This document shows positions 1 to 8,904 of a stretch of DNA of 64,000 bases, piece by piece; within the stretch, counting starts at the first letter, position 1; every line of letters starts with the position of its first letter. Under the pieces are notes generated by a model, which searched no databases, was not told the origin of the DNA, and was given only the letters and a program-made list of their open reading frames with translations. Source of the stretch: Gordonia hongkongensis (lineage in GTDB: Bacteria; Actinomycetota; Actinomycetes; Mycobacteriales; Mycobacteriaceae); assembly GCF_023078355.1 (NCBI RefSeq), contig NZ_CP095552.1:4650001-4714000 (forward strand). The letters run 5' to 3'. The position numbers were made by a program, and so were the translations under genes.

Positions 1-2863
1 GGGTCAGAACCTCGAGCATCACCGTGTTGTCGGCGTGCCGCTCGATGCGCTGACCGAGAAGCCGGACGAGCGGTTCGGTGCTGCGCACCATGTCGTCGAT
101 GCGGCTCGTGCGGTCGGCGGCGTCGGGGTTCTCGTCGAGGTACTTGAGCTGCTTGCGCACATTGCTGTAGACGCGGGCGCGGTCGCGCAGCAGCAGCGGC
201 TGGCCGTACCAGGCGTAGATGACGCCGCGGGCGAGGTCGGCGACGGCCGGGAAGCGGACCTGGGTGGCGGCGACGAGGCGGTCGAGGGCGGTGCCCACCG
301 CGTCGCGCAGTTCGTCGCGCGGGGTCGGCTCGTCGAGCCATTCAAGGAGCAGCGAGCTGATCACCGCGGCCGAGTCGTTCGGGTTCTGCAGCGCGAGGAA
401 GATCCGGAACACCGCGGCCTCGAGCTCCGGGGTGCGCTCGAGGTCGGTCACGCCGTAGTGGCTGAGCGCGCGGCTCAGCTGGTCGTGGAACGCCGCGGGC
501 AGCCCGTCGCGTTCGACGTCGAGACTCTGCAGGTAGGTGTGGAAGTTCTCGCGTGCGCTGTGCACGTGCTCGACACCGACCTCATGACTCGACGGCCGGT
601 TCTGGCTCAGCTCGGCCAGGTCGGCGAACACCGTCACCAGTTCGAGCTCGTCGGCCAGCGGACGACGGCCGCTGTCGAATGCGGCGCGCCGGACGGCGAG
701 GTACTCGTCGAGCAGGCGCATCCGGTGGTTCGGGTCGACGTCGAAGCCGAGCAGCTGGCTGCGGAGGTCTTCCTGACTGCGGGTGGTGCGTTCGGTGGGA
801 TCGACCTCGAGCTCGGCAGGCAGCTCCAGGTCGACGGCGTCGGCGGCCACCTCCTCGACGGCGTCGTCCTCGTCGTCGGCGAGCGGTTCGAGGCGCATCA
901 GGGTCGCGCCCGTCTCCACCTGGGTGCCGACCGACACCCCGCACTCCTTGACACGTGAGCGCACCGGCGCGCGCAGGACGGTCTCCATCTTCATGCTCTC
1001 CAGCACGAGGATGGGGGCGCCCGCGTCGACCTCGTCGCCGGCCTGCAGCGGCGTCGCGACGACGAGCGCCGGCGCGGGCGAGCGCACCACACCGCCCTCG
1101 TCGCGGCTGACGCGGTGGGTGACGCCGTCCACGTCGACGAGGTGGATCGGCCCGTGGGTGTCGGTGAGCAGGCGGTAGCGCACCCGGTTGACCACGAGCT
1201 GCGCGGCGTGCTCGTCGAAGCGTTCGAGGTCGACATCGGCGGTCCGGATCTCGCCCGGCGCCTCGATGGTCACGCGGAAGCGATGCGCGCCGATGGCCCC
1301 GACCCGGACGCGATACGCGACACCGCGCAGCTTCAGATCGAGCGGACGGCCGCTGTCGTGCTGCACCTGCGGACGACCGCCGGAGGCCGTCGACATCAGC
1401 CGCTGCCGCTCGACGAGTTCCTCTTCCTCGTACGCGTCGATGGCGGCGGCGATCAGCGCGATCGCCGAGTGCCGGTTGGCGACGAGGCCGCCCTCGGCAC
1501 GCACGCGGTCGATCCAGCCGGTGTCCGCGCTCCCGTCGATGACCTGCGGCTGCGCGAGCAGCTCCAGCACGAAGCTCTTGTTGGTCGCGCCGCCGGCGAT
1601 GATCACGCGGGTCTCGCGCATGGCCCGGCGGAGGCGGCCGAGTGCCTCGTCGCGGTTCCGTCCGTAGGCGATGATCTTGGCGATCATCGAGTCGAAGTCG
1701 GCGGGGATGGTGTCGCCTTCGCTGACCCCGGTGTCGACGCGGATACCCGGCCCGGCGGGCAGCTCGAGCAGGCCGATCCGGCCGGGAGCGGGCGCGAAGT
1801 CGCGGTCGGGGTCCTCGGCATTGAGACGGGCTTCGATGGCGTGCCCGCGCTCGCTCGGCGGCTCGCCTTCGAGACGTCCACCGGACGCCACATGAAGCTG
1901 CGCACGCACCAGGTCGAAGCCGGTGGTCGCCTCGGTGATCGGGTGCTCCACCTGCAGTCGGGTGTTGACCTCGAGGAACGCCAGCAGGTTCTCACCCGGG
2001 TGATAGAGGAACTCGACGGTGGCCGCACCCCGGTAACCGACGGCGACGGCGAGCCGCTCCGCCGACGCCTTGAGCTCGGCGACCCGATCGGCGGGCAGAA
2101 CCGGCGACGCCGATTCCTCGATGATCTTCTGGTTTCGTCGCTGAACGGAACAGTCGCGAACGCCCAGCGCCCAGGCGGTCCCCTGGCCGTCGGCGATGAC
2201 CTGGACCTCGACGTGACGCGCGCCGGTCACGAGCCGTTCGAGGAACACCACGCCGCTGCCGAAGGCGCGCTCGGCCTCCTCACGGGTGCGGGTGTAGGCG
2301 TCGCGGAGATCGGCGTCGCTGGTCACCTTCCGGATGCCGCGGCCACCACCGCCCGCGGTCGCCTTCAGCATCAACGGGTAGCCGATCTGGGCTGCCGCGG
2401 CCACGGCTTCGTCGAGGGTGTCCACACCGCCGCGGCTCCACGCCGCCACCGGGACGCCGACTTCTTCGGCGATGAGCTTGGCGCCGATCTTGTCGCCCAG
2501 TTTGCGCATCGCCTCGGCCGACGGCCCGACGAAGGTGACGCCGATGCGGTCGCAGAGTTCGGCGAACAGCGGATCCTCGGCCACGAAGCCCCAACCGACC
2601 CATGCCGCGTCGGCACCGGTCTCCAGCAAGGCGTGCTCGAGCACCTTCATGTTCAGGTACGGACGCGACGCGGCAGGCCCGAGGTCGTATGCGACGTCCG
2701 CCTCACGTACGAACGTTGCATTGCGATCCACGTCGGTGTGCAGCGCGATGACCTCGATGGGTTGCCCGGTCTCTTCCGAGAGGCCCCGAACGGCGTGGAT
2801 GAGCCGCATCGCGGCCTCACCTCGGTTCACGATGGCGATACGAGAAAACAACACCGGCTCCAT
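1..2863 (-). CDS. Single-chain biotin-dependent acyl-CoA carboxylase (N-terminal part, runs off the left edge)
   Basis: About 954 residues are visible. An N-terminal biotin carboxylase/ATP-grasp domain occupies roughly residues 1-450; it opens with FSRIAIVNRGEAAMR and contains the KATAGGGGRGIRKV loop and EVNTRLQVEH. A biotin carrier domain follows with the biotinylation site ESMKME near residue 621. About 300 residues of linker come next, and the carboxyltransferase part would lie beyond base 1. This fused BC-BCCP-CT order is that of the single-chain acyl-CoA carboxylases of mycobacteria (long-chain type), which carboxylate acyl-CoA using ATP and bicarbonate. The ATG at 2863 was chosen because the biotin-carboxylase start motif follows at once. 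The gene is divergent from the TetR/hydratase pair. Substrate length is not readable from the sequence. Confidence 0.85.
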   Translation of the reverse strand, partial: MEPVLFSRIAIVNRGEAAMRLIHAVRGLSEETGQPIEVIALHTDVDRNATFVREADVAYDLGPAASRPYLNMKVLEHALLETGADAAWVGWGFVAEDPLFAELCDRIGVTFVGPSAEAMRKLGDKIGAKLIAEEVGVPVAAWSRGGVDTLDEAVAAAAQIGYPLMLKATAGGGGRGIRKVTSDADLRDAYTRTREEAERAFGSGVVFLERLVTGARHVEVQVIADGQGTAWALGVRDCSVQRRNQKIIEESASPVLPADRVAELKASAERLAVAVGYRGAATVEFLYHPGENLLAFLEVNTRLQVEHPITEATTGFDLVRAQLHVASGGRLEGEPPSERGHAIEARLNAEDPDRDFAPAPGRIGLLELPAGPGIRVDTGVSEGDTIPADFDSMIAKIIAYGRNRDEALGRLRRAMRETRVIIAGGATNKSFVLELLAQPQVIDGSADTGWIDRVRAEGGLVANRHSAIALIAAAIDAYEEEELVERQRLMSTASGGRPQVQHDSGRPLDLKLRGVAYRVRVGAIGAHRFRVTIEAPGEIRTADVDLERFDEHAAQLVVNRVRYRLLTDTHGPIHLVDVDGVTHRVSRDEGGVVRSPAPALVVATPLQAGDEVDAGAPILVLESMKMETVLRAPVRSRVKECGVSVGTQVETGATLMRLEPLADDEDDAVEEVAADAVDLELPAELEVDPTERTTRSQEDLRSQLLGFDVDPNHRMRLLDEYLAVRRAAFDSGRRPLADELELVTVFADLAELSQNRPSSHEVGVEHVHSARENFHTYLQSLDVERDGLPAAFHDQLSRALSHYGVTDLERTPELEAAVFRIFLALQNPNDSAAVISSLLLEWLDEPTPRDELRDAVGTALDRLVAATQVRFPAVADLARGVIYAWYGQPLLLRDRARVYSNVRKQLKYLDENPDAADRTSRIDDMVRSTEPLVRLLGQRIERHADNTVMLEVLT

Positions 2864-3151
2864 TCACGTCGTCGTCGTGCGGTTGAAGGTCCGCAGGTAC
2901 GGTACAGCGCAGCGGCCCAGCTCAGTGGCGATCCGGGACGCGCGGGGTGGTTCGACGCTGTGATTCTTACGAGTCAAATCGCTACGCGCGAGTACGGCGC
3001 GTCGCGAGGTGCGCGAAACCACGCGATCCGGACTTCAGGCGGCCGATCTCGCGCAACCGTCAGGCTCCTCGGAGCACGGGCACCTCGCCGACAGTCGCTG
3101 GGAGAACGGCATCGAACCCGAGTCGGGGTCGACCCGGGCTGCGGTGGCATT

Positions 3152-3169
3152 ACAGAGCGCCTGCTCTGT
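3152..3169. promoter_or_regulatory. Probable TetR operator (18-bp palindrome)
   Basis: ACAGAGC and GCTCTGT form perfect 7-bp arms around GCCT, ending 12 bases before the ATG of the TetR gene at 3182. The position suggests autorepression. The rest of the 318-base divergent region (2864-3181) shows no other convincing feature. Confidence 0.6.
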
Positions 3170-3181
3170 TAGAGTTTCGTC

Positions 3182-3841
3182 ATGCCTCGTCCTCGCACGC
3201 ACGACCTCGAGCAGTTGATGGATGCGGCCGAGGGCTTGGCGGTCCGGGCCGGCCCTGCGGCGGTGACGGTTCGTGCGCTGTCGGAGCTCACCTCGATGTC
3301 CAACGGCGCGATCTATCACGCGTTCGGGTCGCGCGCGGGTCTCGTGGGAAGGGTGTGGTTGCGCGCGGCCGAGCAATTCCTCGCCGCTCAGCGCGACGCG
3401 GTCGACGCGGTCCTCACCGGCGGCGACGGCAGTTATGACTCCGCAGTCGAAGCCGTCGTCGTCGCCGCGGATGCGCCCGCACGGTTCTTGCTCGAAGCTC
3501 CTGTGCGGGGTGGCTTTCTACTCACTGTCGATCGCGGAGAATTGCTTGGGTCCGATGACCTTCCCGACGACCTCGCGAGGGAGCTCCGCGGTCTCGACGG
3601 GTCGTTGACGTCATTGTTCGTCGAGTTGTCCCAGGCGGTCTGGCAGCGCGCAGACCGTGACGCCGTGTCCGTCATCAGAGACTGCGTGGTCGAACTTCCG
3701 ACTGCATTGCTACTGCGCGGCAGGAGAACCCCCGATGCCGCAACCCGCGAACGCATTGCGACGGCGGTCCGCGCCGTACTGTCCCTCACCCCAACCGAAC
3801 CATCGCATCAGGCCACTGCTTCGCGAAAGGACCCGTCATGA
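3182..3841 (+). CDS. TetR/AcrR family transcriptional regulator
   Basis: This 219-residue protein has an N-terminal helix-turn-helix (about residues 10-55, ending SNGAIYHAFGSRAGLVGRVW) and a helical ligand-binding C-terminus. It overlaps the next gene, an enoyl-CoA hydratase, by ATGA, so the two are translationally coupled. An exact 18-bp palindrome lies just upstream of the start. The context (CoA hydratase downstream, acyl-CoA carboxylase divergent) suggests control of an acyl-CoA pathway; the ligand is unknown. Confidence 0.85.
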   Translation: MPRPRTHDLEQLMDAAEGLAVRAGPAAVTVRALSELTSMSNGAIYHAFGSRAGLVGRVWLRAAEQFLAAQRDAVDAVLTGGDGSYDSAVEAVVVAADAPARFLLEAPVRGGFLLTVDRGELLGSDDLPDDLARELRGLDGSLTSLFVELSQAVWQRADRDAVSVIRDCVVELPTALLLRGRRTPDAATRERIATAVRAVLSLTPTEPSHQATASRKDPS

Positions 3842-4503
3842 CAGCTTCACTGGACTACCACGACGACATCGCCGTCCTGACCATTGGCGACGACGAGAAC
3901 CGATTCTCCCCCGACTGGCTCGATGCCGTCGGTTCACTCCTGGACGACGCCGAGGCGAACGCCAAAGGCCTGATCACCGTGGGCGACGGCAAGTTCTACT
4001 CCAATGGTCTGGATCTGGACTGGCTCATCGCCAACGGCGATCGAGCCGACTGGTACGTCGAGCAAGTGCAGGCCCTGTTCGCCCGGACTCTGACGTTTCC
4101 GCTTCCCACAGTCGCAGCGGTCAACGGCCACGCCTTCGGCGCCGGAGCAATGCTCGCCACCGCGCACGACTTCCGGATCATGCGCGTCGACCGCGGTTAC
4201 TACTGCTTCCCGGAGGTGGACATCAACATCCCGTTCACCCCCGGGATGGCCGCGCTCATCCAGGCCAAACTCACCCCGCAGGCAGCGCTCGTCGCGATGA
4301 GCACCGGTCATCGCTTCGGAAGCACCGAAGCCATAGACGCCGGCCTGATCGATGGGGCCGCACCCGAAGGCGACCTCGTCGATGCTGCCCTCGCCAAACT
4401 GGCACCGATCGCCGGAAAGGATCGCACTACCCTCGGGGCCATCAAGTCGACGATGTTCGAGTCGGTTACGACGGCATTGTGGCAAGGCCGAGCTCGATCA
4501 TGA
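3838..4503 (+). CDS. Enoyl-CoA hydratase/isomerase family protein
   Basis: The 221-residue crotonase-fold protein carries the oxyanion-hole region NGHAFGAGAMLATAHDFRIM (about residues 95-115) and a following FPEVDINIPFTPGM segment. It is shorter than a typical 255-residue hydratase and looks more like the short Delta3,Delta2-enoyl-CoA isomerase type. It would act on an enoyl-CoA in the cytoplasm. It overlaps the upstream TetR gene by four bases and is probably co-transcribed with it. Confidence 0.8.
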   Translation: MTASLDYHDDIAVLTIGDDENRFSPDWLDAVGSLLDDAEANAKGLITVGDGKFYSNGLDLDWLIANGDRADWYVEQVQALFARTLTFPLPTVAAVNGHAFGAGAMLATAHDFRIMRVDRGYYCFPEVDINIPFTPGMAALIQAKLTPQAALVAMSTGHRFGSTEAIDAGLIDGAAPEGDLVDAALAKLAPIAGKDRTTLGAIKSTMFESVTTALWQGRARS

Positions 4504-4571
4504 CAGAACGATCCAGGCTGCTGACGTGTCAGGCAACCCGAAGAGCCCGGTTCACCGTCGAGTTCGACTGA

Positions 4572-4985
4572 TCAGATCCCGAGATCCGGCGCCTGCCCGT
4601 ACTCCTCGTCGGTGACCGGTTGCAGCCACTGCACGACATCGTGGTCGTCGTCGCCCTCGTTGATCGCGAGATGGACCATCAGACGCGTCGGCGCGGCACC
4701 GTGCCAGTGGTCCTCGTCGGCTTCGAAGAGCACGCGGTCGCCGGGGCGGATCACCTCGATGGGCCCGCCGCGCCGCTGGCACAGACCGATGCCCTCGGTG
4801 ACGAAGACGGTTTGGCTGAGCGGGTGCCGGTGCCAGTGAGTGCGCGCACCCGGCATGAAATGGACGAGGCTTGCCGACACACGCGACGGCGGCTGGGAGG
4901 CGGCCGCCGCATCGATGTAGACGTCGCCGGTGAACCAGTCTGCGGGTCCTTTGACGGTGTCGATGGAGCTGCGAGTGATCTTCAT
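4572..4985 (-). CDS. Cupin domain protein
   Basis: The 137-residue single-domain cupin has the metal-binding motif HWHRHPLSQTVFVTEG (motif 1) and GDRVLFEADEDHWHGAAP (motif 2), as in the carboxymuconolactone/mandelonitrile-lyase-like cupins. Small cupins of this type bind a divalent metal; the reaction is not evident here. An upstream in-frame GTG at 4994 overlaps the likely ribosome site AAAGG, so the ATG at 4985, eight bases from that site, is preferred. It lies just downstream of the zinc alcohol dehydrogenase on the same strand and is probably in one operon with it. Confidence 0.75.
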   Translation of the reverse strand: MKITRSSIDTVKGPADWFTGDVYIDAAAASQPPSRVSASLVHFMPGARTHWHRHPLSQTVFVTEGIGLCQRRGGPIEVIRPGDRVLFEADEDHWHGAAPTRLMVHLAINEGDDDHDVVQWLQPVTDEEYGQAPDLGI

Positions 4986-5025
4986 GCAGAACACCTTTCG
5001 TTTGCCGTGAGGGTACCGACCGAGG

Positions 5026-6045
5026 TCAGACGGTGAGCAGCACCTTGGTCGCGCGGCGTTCGTCCATGGCGCGGTATCCCTCGGCGGCGTCGTCGAGGGG
5101 GAGGGTGAGGTCGAAGACCTTGCCGGGATCGATCTCCCGCTTCCAGATGAGGTCGATCAGGTCGGGCAGGAAGCGCCGCACCGGGGCCGGCCCACCGTGC
5201 AGGTGGACGCCGGAGAAGAACAGCTCCAGGCCGGGGAGTTCGACGTCGTGCGAGACGCCGACGTAGCCCACGTGGCCGCCCGGCCGAGTCGACCGGATCG
5301 CCTGCATCATCGACTCCTGCGTGCCGACGGCTTCGATGACCGAATGCGCACCGAGCCCGTCGGTGAGCTCCTTGATCCGTGCCACGCCCTCGTCACCGCG
5401 TTCGGCCACGATGTCGGTGGCCCCGAACTCGCGGGCGAGCGCCTGCCGGTCGGCGTGCCTGCTCATCGCGATGATGCGTTCGGCGCCCAGCTGTTTCGCG
5501 GCCAGCACACCGAGCAGTCCGACCGCGCCGTCGCCGACGACGGCCACGGTCTTACCCGGACCCACCTCAGCCGCCACGGCACCGAACCAACCGGTGCCGA
5601 GCACGTCCGATGCCGCGAGCAGCGACGGGATCAGGTCGGCATCCGGCTGACCGGGAGTCGGGACGACCGTGCCGTCGGCGTGCGGAATCGGAGCGTATTC
5701 GGCCTGCGTGCCGAGGGCGCCCATCGGCTCGGCGTGCACACACCGGGACTTGTAGCCGGCGCGGCAGATCTCGCAGGTGTTGTCCGAGGCGAAGAACGAA
5801 CCCACCACGAAGTCGCCCACCCTGATCGACGACACCTGGTCCCCAATCTCGGTGACGGTGCCGACGTACTCGTGGCCCATCGGCGCGTGGTCGACGTCTT
5901 CGATGCCGCGGTACGGCCAGAGATCCGACCCGCAGACGCAGGTCGCGGCGATCTTGACGATCGCGTCGGTCGGTTCCTGGATGGTCGGGTTCTCGCGATC
6001 GGCCACCCGGATGGCGCCGGGGGCGTCCATGATCACTCCGCGCAT
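5026..6045 (-). CDS. Zinc-dependent alcohol dehydrogenase family protein
   Basis: The 339-residue medium-chain dehydrogenase has a GroES-like N-terminal domain with catalytic zinc ligands (CVCGSDLW, GHEYVG) and a Rossmann domain with VAVVGDGAVGLLG near residue 170. In the structural-zinc lobe (DNTCEICRAGYKSRC) the first of the usual four cysteines is an aspartate, as seen in some subgroups. It would oxidise an alcohol or reduce an aldehyde/ketone with NAD(P). It is divergent from the MmyB-type regulator at 6217, a common arrangement for oxidoreductases controlled by such regulators. Confidence 0.85.
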   Translation of the reverse strand: MRGVIMDAPGAIRVADRENPTIQEPTDAIVKIAATCVCGSDLWPYRGIEDVDHAPMGHEYVGTVTEIGDQVSSIRVGDFVVGSFFASDNTCEICRAGYKSRCVHAEPMGALGTQAEYAPIPHADGTVVPTPGQPDADLIPSLLAASDVLGTGWFGAVAAEVGPGKTVAVVGDGAVGLLGVLAAKQLGAERIIAMSRHADRQALAREFGATDIVAERGDEGVARIKELTDGLGAHSVIEAVGTQESMMQAIRSTRPGGHVGYVGVSHDVELPGLELFFSGVHLHGGPAPVRRFLPDLIDLIWKREIDPGKVFDLTLPLDDAAEGYRAMDERRATKVLLTV

Positions 6046-6154
6046 GTGTTCTCCTCGTCAGTCGGTTCCGCCACCTGCTCGCCTCACGAGACGAGCACGA
6101 CGGCAGCTGCGGTCACCCATCAAGGCAACCGCATGCGTCGCGTCCGCGACAGTT

Positions 6155-6178
6155 CCTGTCGGGAGGTGTACTGACAGG
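6155..6178. promoter_or_regulatory. Candidate operator in the divergent region (CCTGTC-N12-GACAGG)
   Basis: Perfect 6-bp inverted arms lie between the divergent dehydrogenase and the MmyB-type regulator gene, 38 bases upstream of the regulator ATG. It is the only clear dyad in the 171-base spacer. Confidence 0.4.
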
Positions 6179-6216
6179 GCACCCCTCGAGGCCGCCGCCC
6201 GTCCTACGCTGGGCGT

Positions 6217-7083
6217 ATGGACAACCGTGCCGAGGTTCGCGAGTTCCTCATGTCGCGCCGCGCGAAGATCACGCCCGAGACCGCAGGGCTCCCGGCCGGC
6301 GGTAATCGCCGCGTGCCCGGTCTCCGACGCAGCGAGGTCGCGACCCTCGCCGGGGTGAGCGTCGAGTATTACTCCCGCCTGGAACGGGGCACCATCGCCG
6401 GCGCGTCGTCGTCGGTCCTCGAATCGCTCGCCAGAGCACTACAACTCGACGACACCGAGCGCGCCCACCTTCTCGACCTCGCCCGGGCCGCCGACGGGAT
6501 ACCCGCCTCCGGACGCACGAGGCGTCGTTCGGGGAAGGCCACGGCCTCGCGCCACAGCCTGACCTGGGCACTCGACGCCATCACCGACGCCGCTGCCTTC
6601 GTACGCGACTCACATCAGGACCTGCTGGCCCCCAACGCCCTCGGTCGCGCCTTCTACTCGCCGGTCATCGGCGACGGCGGTCGCACGCCGAATCTGGCCC
6701 GCTTCCAGTTCCTCGATCCGGCGAGCCGCGACTTCTATCCGGACTGGGACCTGTTCGCCGAGATGTGCGTCGCCATCATGCGGGCCGAGGCGGGACGCGA
6801 TCCGCACGACAAGGCGCTCCAGGATCTGGTAGGTGAATTATCTACGCGCAGCGACACTTTCCGCACCCTCTGGGCCGCGCACAACGTCCGGACACACGGC
6901 ACCGGGACGAAACGCTTCCACCACCCGGTCGTCGGCGAACTGACGCTGGCCTACGAGGAGCTCGCCGTGACCGCTGATCCCGGGACGATCCTGATGATCT
7001 ACACCGCCGAGCCCGGCTCCCCCAGCGCGGAACGCCTTCGATTGCTCGCTTCCTACGCGGCCAGCGAGGTCGCCGGCCTCTGA
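6217..7083 (+). CDS. XRE-family regulator with MmyB-like ligand-binding domain
   Basis: The 288-residue protein has an N-terminal helix-turn-helix (about residues 5-85), with LRRSEVATLAGVSVEYYSRLERG as the recognition region. A C-terminal MmyB-type PAS-like domain contains the typical N-x-LGRAFYSPV and GTKRFHHPVVGELTLAYEEL segments. In this actinobacterial family the regulator usually controls a divergent short- or medium-chain dehydrogenase; here the zinc alcohol dehydrogenase is divergent. Repression of both genes from the dyad at 6155 is inferred. Confidence 0.85.
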   Translation: MDNRAEVREFLMSRRAKITPETAGLPAGGNRRVPGLRRSEVATLAGVSVEYYSRLERGTIAGASSSVLESLARALQLDDTERAHLLDLARAADGIPASGRTRRRSGKATASRHSLTWALDAITDAAAFVRDSHQDLLAPNALGRAFYSPVIGDGGRTPNLARFQFLDPASRDFYPDWDLFAEMCVAIMRAEAGRDPHDKALQDLVGELSTRSDTFRTLWAAHNVRTHGTGTKRFHHPVVGELTLAYEELAVTADPGTILMIYTAEPGSPSAERLRLLASYAASEVAGL

Positions 7084-7213
7084 GTCACGTCAGCGTGATC
7101 TGTGCCGGTCCGGCCATTCCGCTGTGCGAGGGCCTACGTCGTGCTAGATGTGACAGAGATACAAGAACTGTTTCATTGCTACATCGCACGATTCCGACGA
7201 GGTGCAGCCCCCC

Positions 7214-7624
7214 ATGTTGAACCCAGAGGTATTGCAGGACAGCCTTTCCCTGGTCATTGACGACGAACAGAAGTTGATGCTCGACTTCTACGACCGATTG
7301 TTCGCCGAACATCCGGAGGTCCGGCCGATGTTCGGCACGGACCTTCGACCCCAGGCGACCATGCTCCAAGAAGCCATCGGGGCCGTCCTCGACCACCTCG
7401 ACGACGCCGAGTGGCTCGGCCGAACACTCGGCGCGCTGGGACGCCGGCACAACGACCTCGGCGTGACGCCCGAGATGTACGGATGGGTGGCCGACGCTCT
7501 GGTCACGACGATGGCCGAACACGGCGGCGGAGCCTGGACCGGCGAGATGACCGCGGCCTGGAACGACGCGCTCGGCGCGGTGGCGGGCCTCATGCTCGAC
7601 GCGTATCCGGCCGTCGCCGACTGA
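7214..7624 (+). CDS. Single-domain globin
   Basis: The 136-residue protein matches the globin part of flavohemoglobins, with no reductase domain. It contains FYDRLFAEHPEVRPMFG (helices A-C) and a probable proximal histidine in GRRHNDLGVTPEMY. Such proteins bind O2 or NO. The ATG at 7214 follows GAGG at 7199; an in-frame GTG at 7202 has no ribosome site. It stands alone between the regulator and the flavin cluster. A second globin, fused to a reductase, is at 27515. Confidence 0.8.
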   Translation: MLNPEVLQDSLSLVIDDEQKLMLDFYDRLFAEHPEVRPMFGTDLRPQATMLQEAIGAVLDHLDDAEWLGRTLGALGRRHNDLGVTPEMYGWVADALVTTMAEHGGGAWTGEMTAAWNDALGAVAGLMLDAYPAVAD

Positions 7625-7733
7625 ACGGCGGCGGTCGGTCGCCGCCATCGAATGTCTACTTTTGCGGACTTATCTCGCTGTGTCGTGAGTCATAGCTTCT
7701 GATGTGTACCTCTCACGTCACACAGGAGTTCCG

Positions 7734-8903
7734 ATGACCAGACTGAAGTTCGGCACGTTCCTCGCCCCGATCCACGAACCGGGACAGAACCCGACGCTGC
7801 TGCTGCAGCGCGATCTCGAATTCGTCCAGTACCTCGAGCAATTGGGATACGACGAGGCGTGGTTCGGCGAGCATCACTCCGCGGGTGCCGAGATCTACGC
7901 GTCGCCCGAGATCATGATCGCGGCGGCGGGCGAGCGCACCAGTCGCATCAAACTCGGCACGGGCGTCACCTCGGTCTCGTACCACAACCCGCTCTGGGCG
8001 GCCGAGCGCATGATCATGCTCGATCACCTGACCCGGGGCCGCGCCCTGTTCGGCCTCGGGCCGGGATCGCTCCCGACCGACGCCGCGATGCTCGGCCTCT
8101 CGCAGATCGACACCCGGGAGTTGCTCGCGGAGAACACCGACATCATCATGCGCCTGCTCCGTGGCGAGACGGTGACGGCCAAGACCCGCACCCACGAACT
8201 CTTCGACGCGAAGATCCAGATGGCCCCCTACTCGGATCCGCTGTTCGACGTCGTGGTCGCCGCGATCGCGTCGCCGACCGGTGCGCGCCTCGCCGGCAAG
8301 TACGGCATCGGCCTGCTGTCGATCGCTGCCACGCTGACCGCTGACGGTTTCAGTGCACTGCAACATCATTGGGGCCTGCTGGAGGAGTTCGCCGCGCAGG
8401 CGGGACGCAGCGACGAGGTGGACCGGTCGACGTGGCGTCTGGTCGGTCCCTTCCACATCGCGGAGACCAAGGAGCAGGCCTACAAGGACGTCGAGCACGG
8501 CATCGAGTACTGGTTCAACTACCTCCAGCACGTGGCGGCCTTCCCGCAGATGGACGTCCGCGGGACCAACAAGCACGAGATGATCGACTTCATCAACACC
8601 TCCGGCATCGGCGTCATCGGCACCGCCGACGAGGCACGCGCACAGGTCCAGCGCCTGATCGACCAGTCCGGCGGTTTCGGCACGCTGCTGATCCAGGGTC
8701 ACGACTGGGCGAACCCGCAGGCCACCCGGCGTTCCTACGAACTGTTCGCTCAGGACGTCATGCCGTACTTCCAGGGGCAGGCGCAACCGATGATCGACGC
8801 CGCGGCACGCGCCCAGGCGGTCCGCGAAGGTCAAGCGGCCGAACACGTCAAGGCCGTCGAGCACATGACCAAGAAGTACGAAGCCGAACTGGGACGGGTG
8901 TGA
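7734..8903 (+). CDS. LLM-class flavin-dependent monooxygenase (limonene-monooxygenase-like)
   Basis: The 389-residue protein has the bacterial-luciferase TIM-barrel fold: LKFGTFLAPIHEPGQNP at the start, DEAWFGEHH, then LGTGVTSVSYHNP. It resembles the limonene 1,2-monooxygenase/alkanal monooxygenase branch, which uses FMNH2 and O2 to oxygenate hydrophobic substrates. The ATG at 7734 follows AGGAG by six bases. It is the first gene of a compact run (SRPBCC protein, flavin reductase, RibBA, VOC-like protein) that would supply reduced flavin. The two genes just downstream are broken. Confidence 0.85.
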   Translation: MTRLKFGTFLAPIHEPGQNPTLLLQRDLEFVQYLEQLGYDEAWFGEHHSAGAEIYASPEIMIAAAGERTSRIKLGTGVTSVSYHNPLWAAERMIMLDHLTRGRALFGLGPGSLPTDAAMLGLSQIDTRELLAENTDIIMRLLRGETVTAKTRTHELFDAKIQMAPYSDPLFDVVVAAIASPTGARLAGKYGIGLLSIAATLTADGFSALQHHWGLLEEFAAQAGRSDEVDRSTWRLVGPFHIAETKEQAYKDVEHGIEYWFNYLQHVAAFPQMDVRGTNKHEMIDFINTSGIGVIGTADEARAQVQRLIDQSGGFGTLLIQGHDWANPQATRRSYELFAQDVMPYFQGQAQPMIDAAARAQAVREGQAAEHVKAVEHMTKKYEAELGRV

Positions 8904-8904
8904 C

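Noticed and set aside
1115..3172. Long plus-strand open frame (685 codons) opposite the carboxylase
   Set aside because: It has no recognisable domain; the minus strand encodes a clear biotin carboxylase over the same bases. High GC makes antisense frames stay open.
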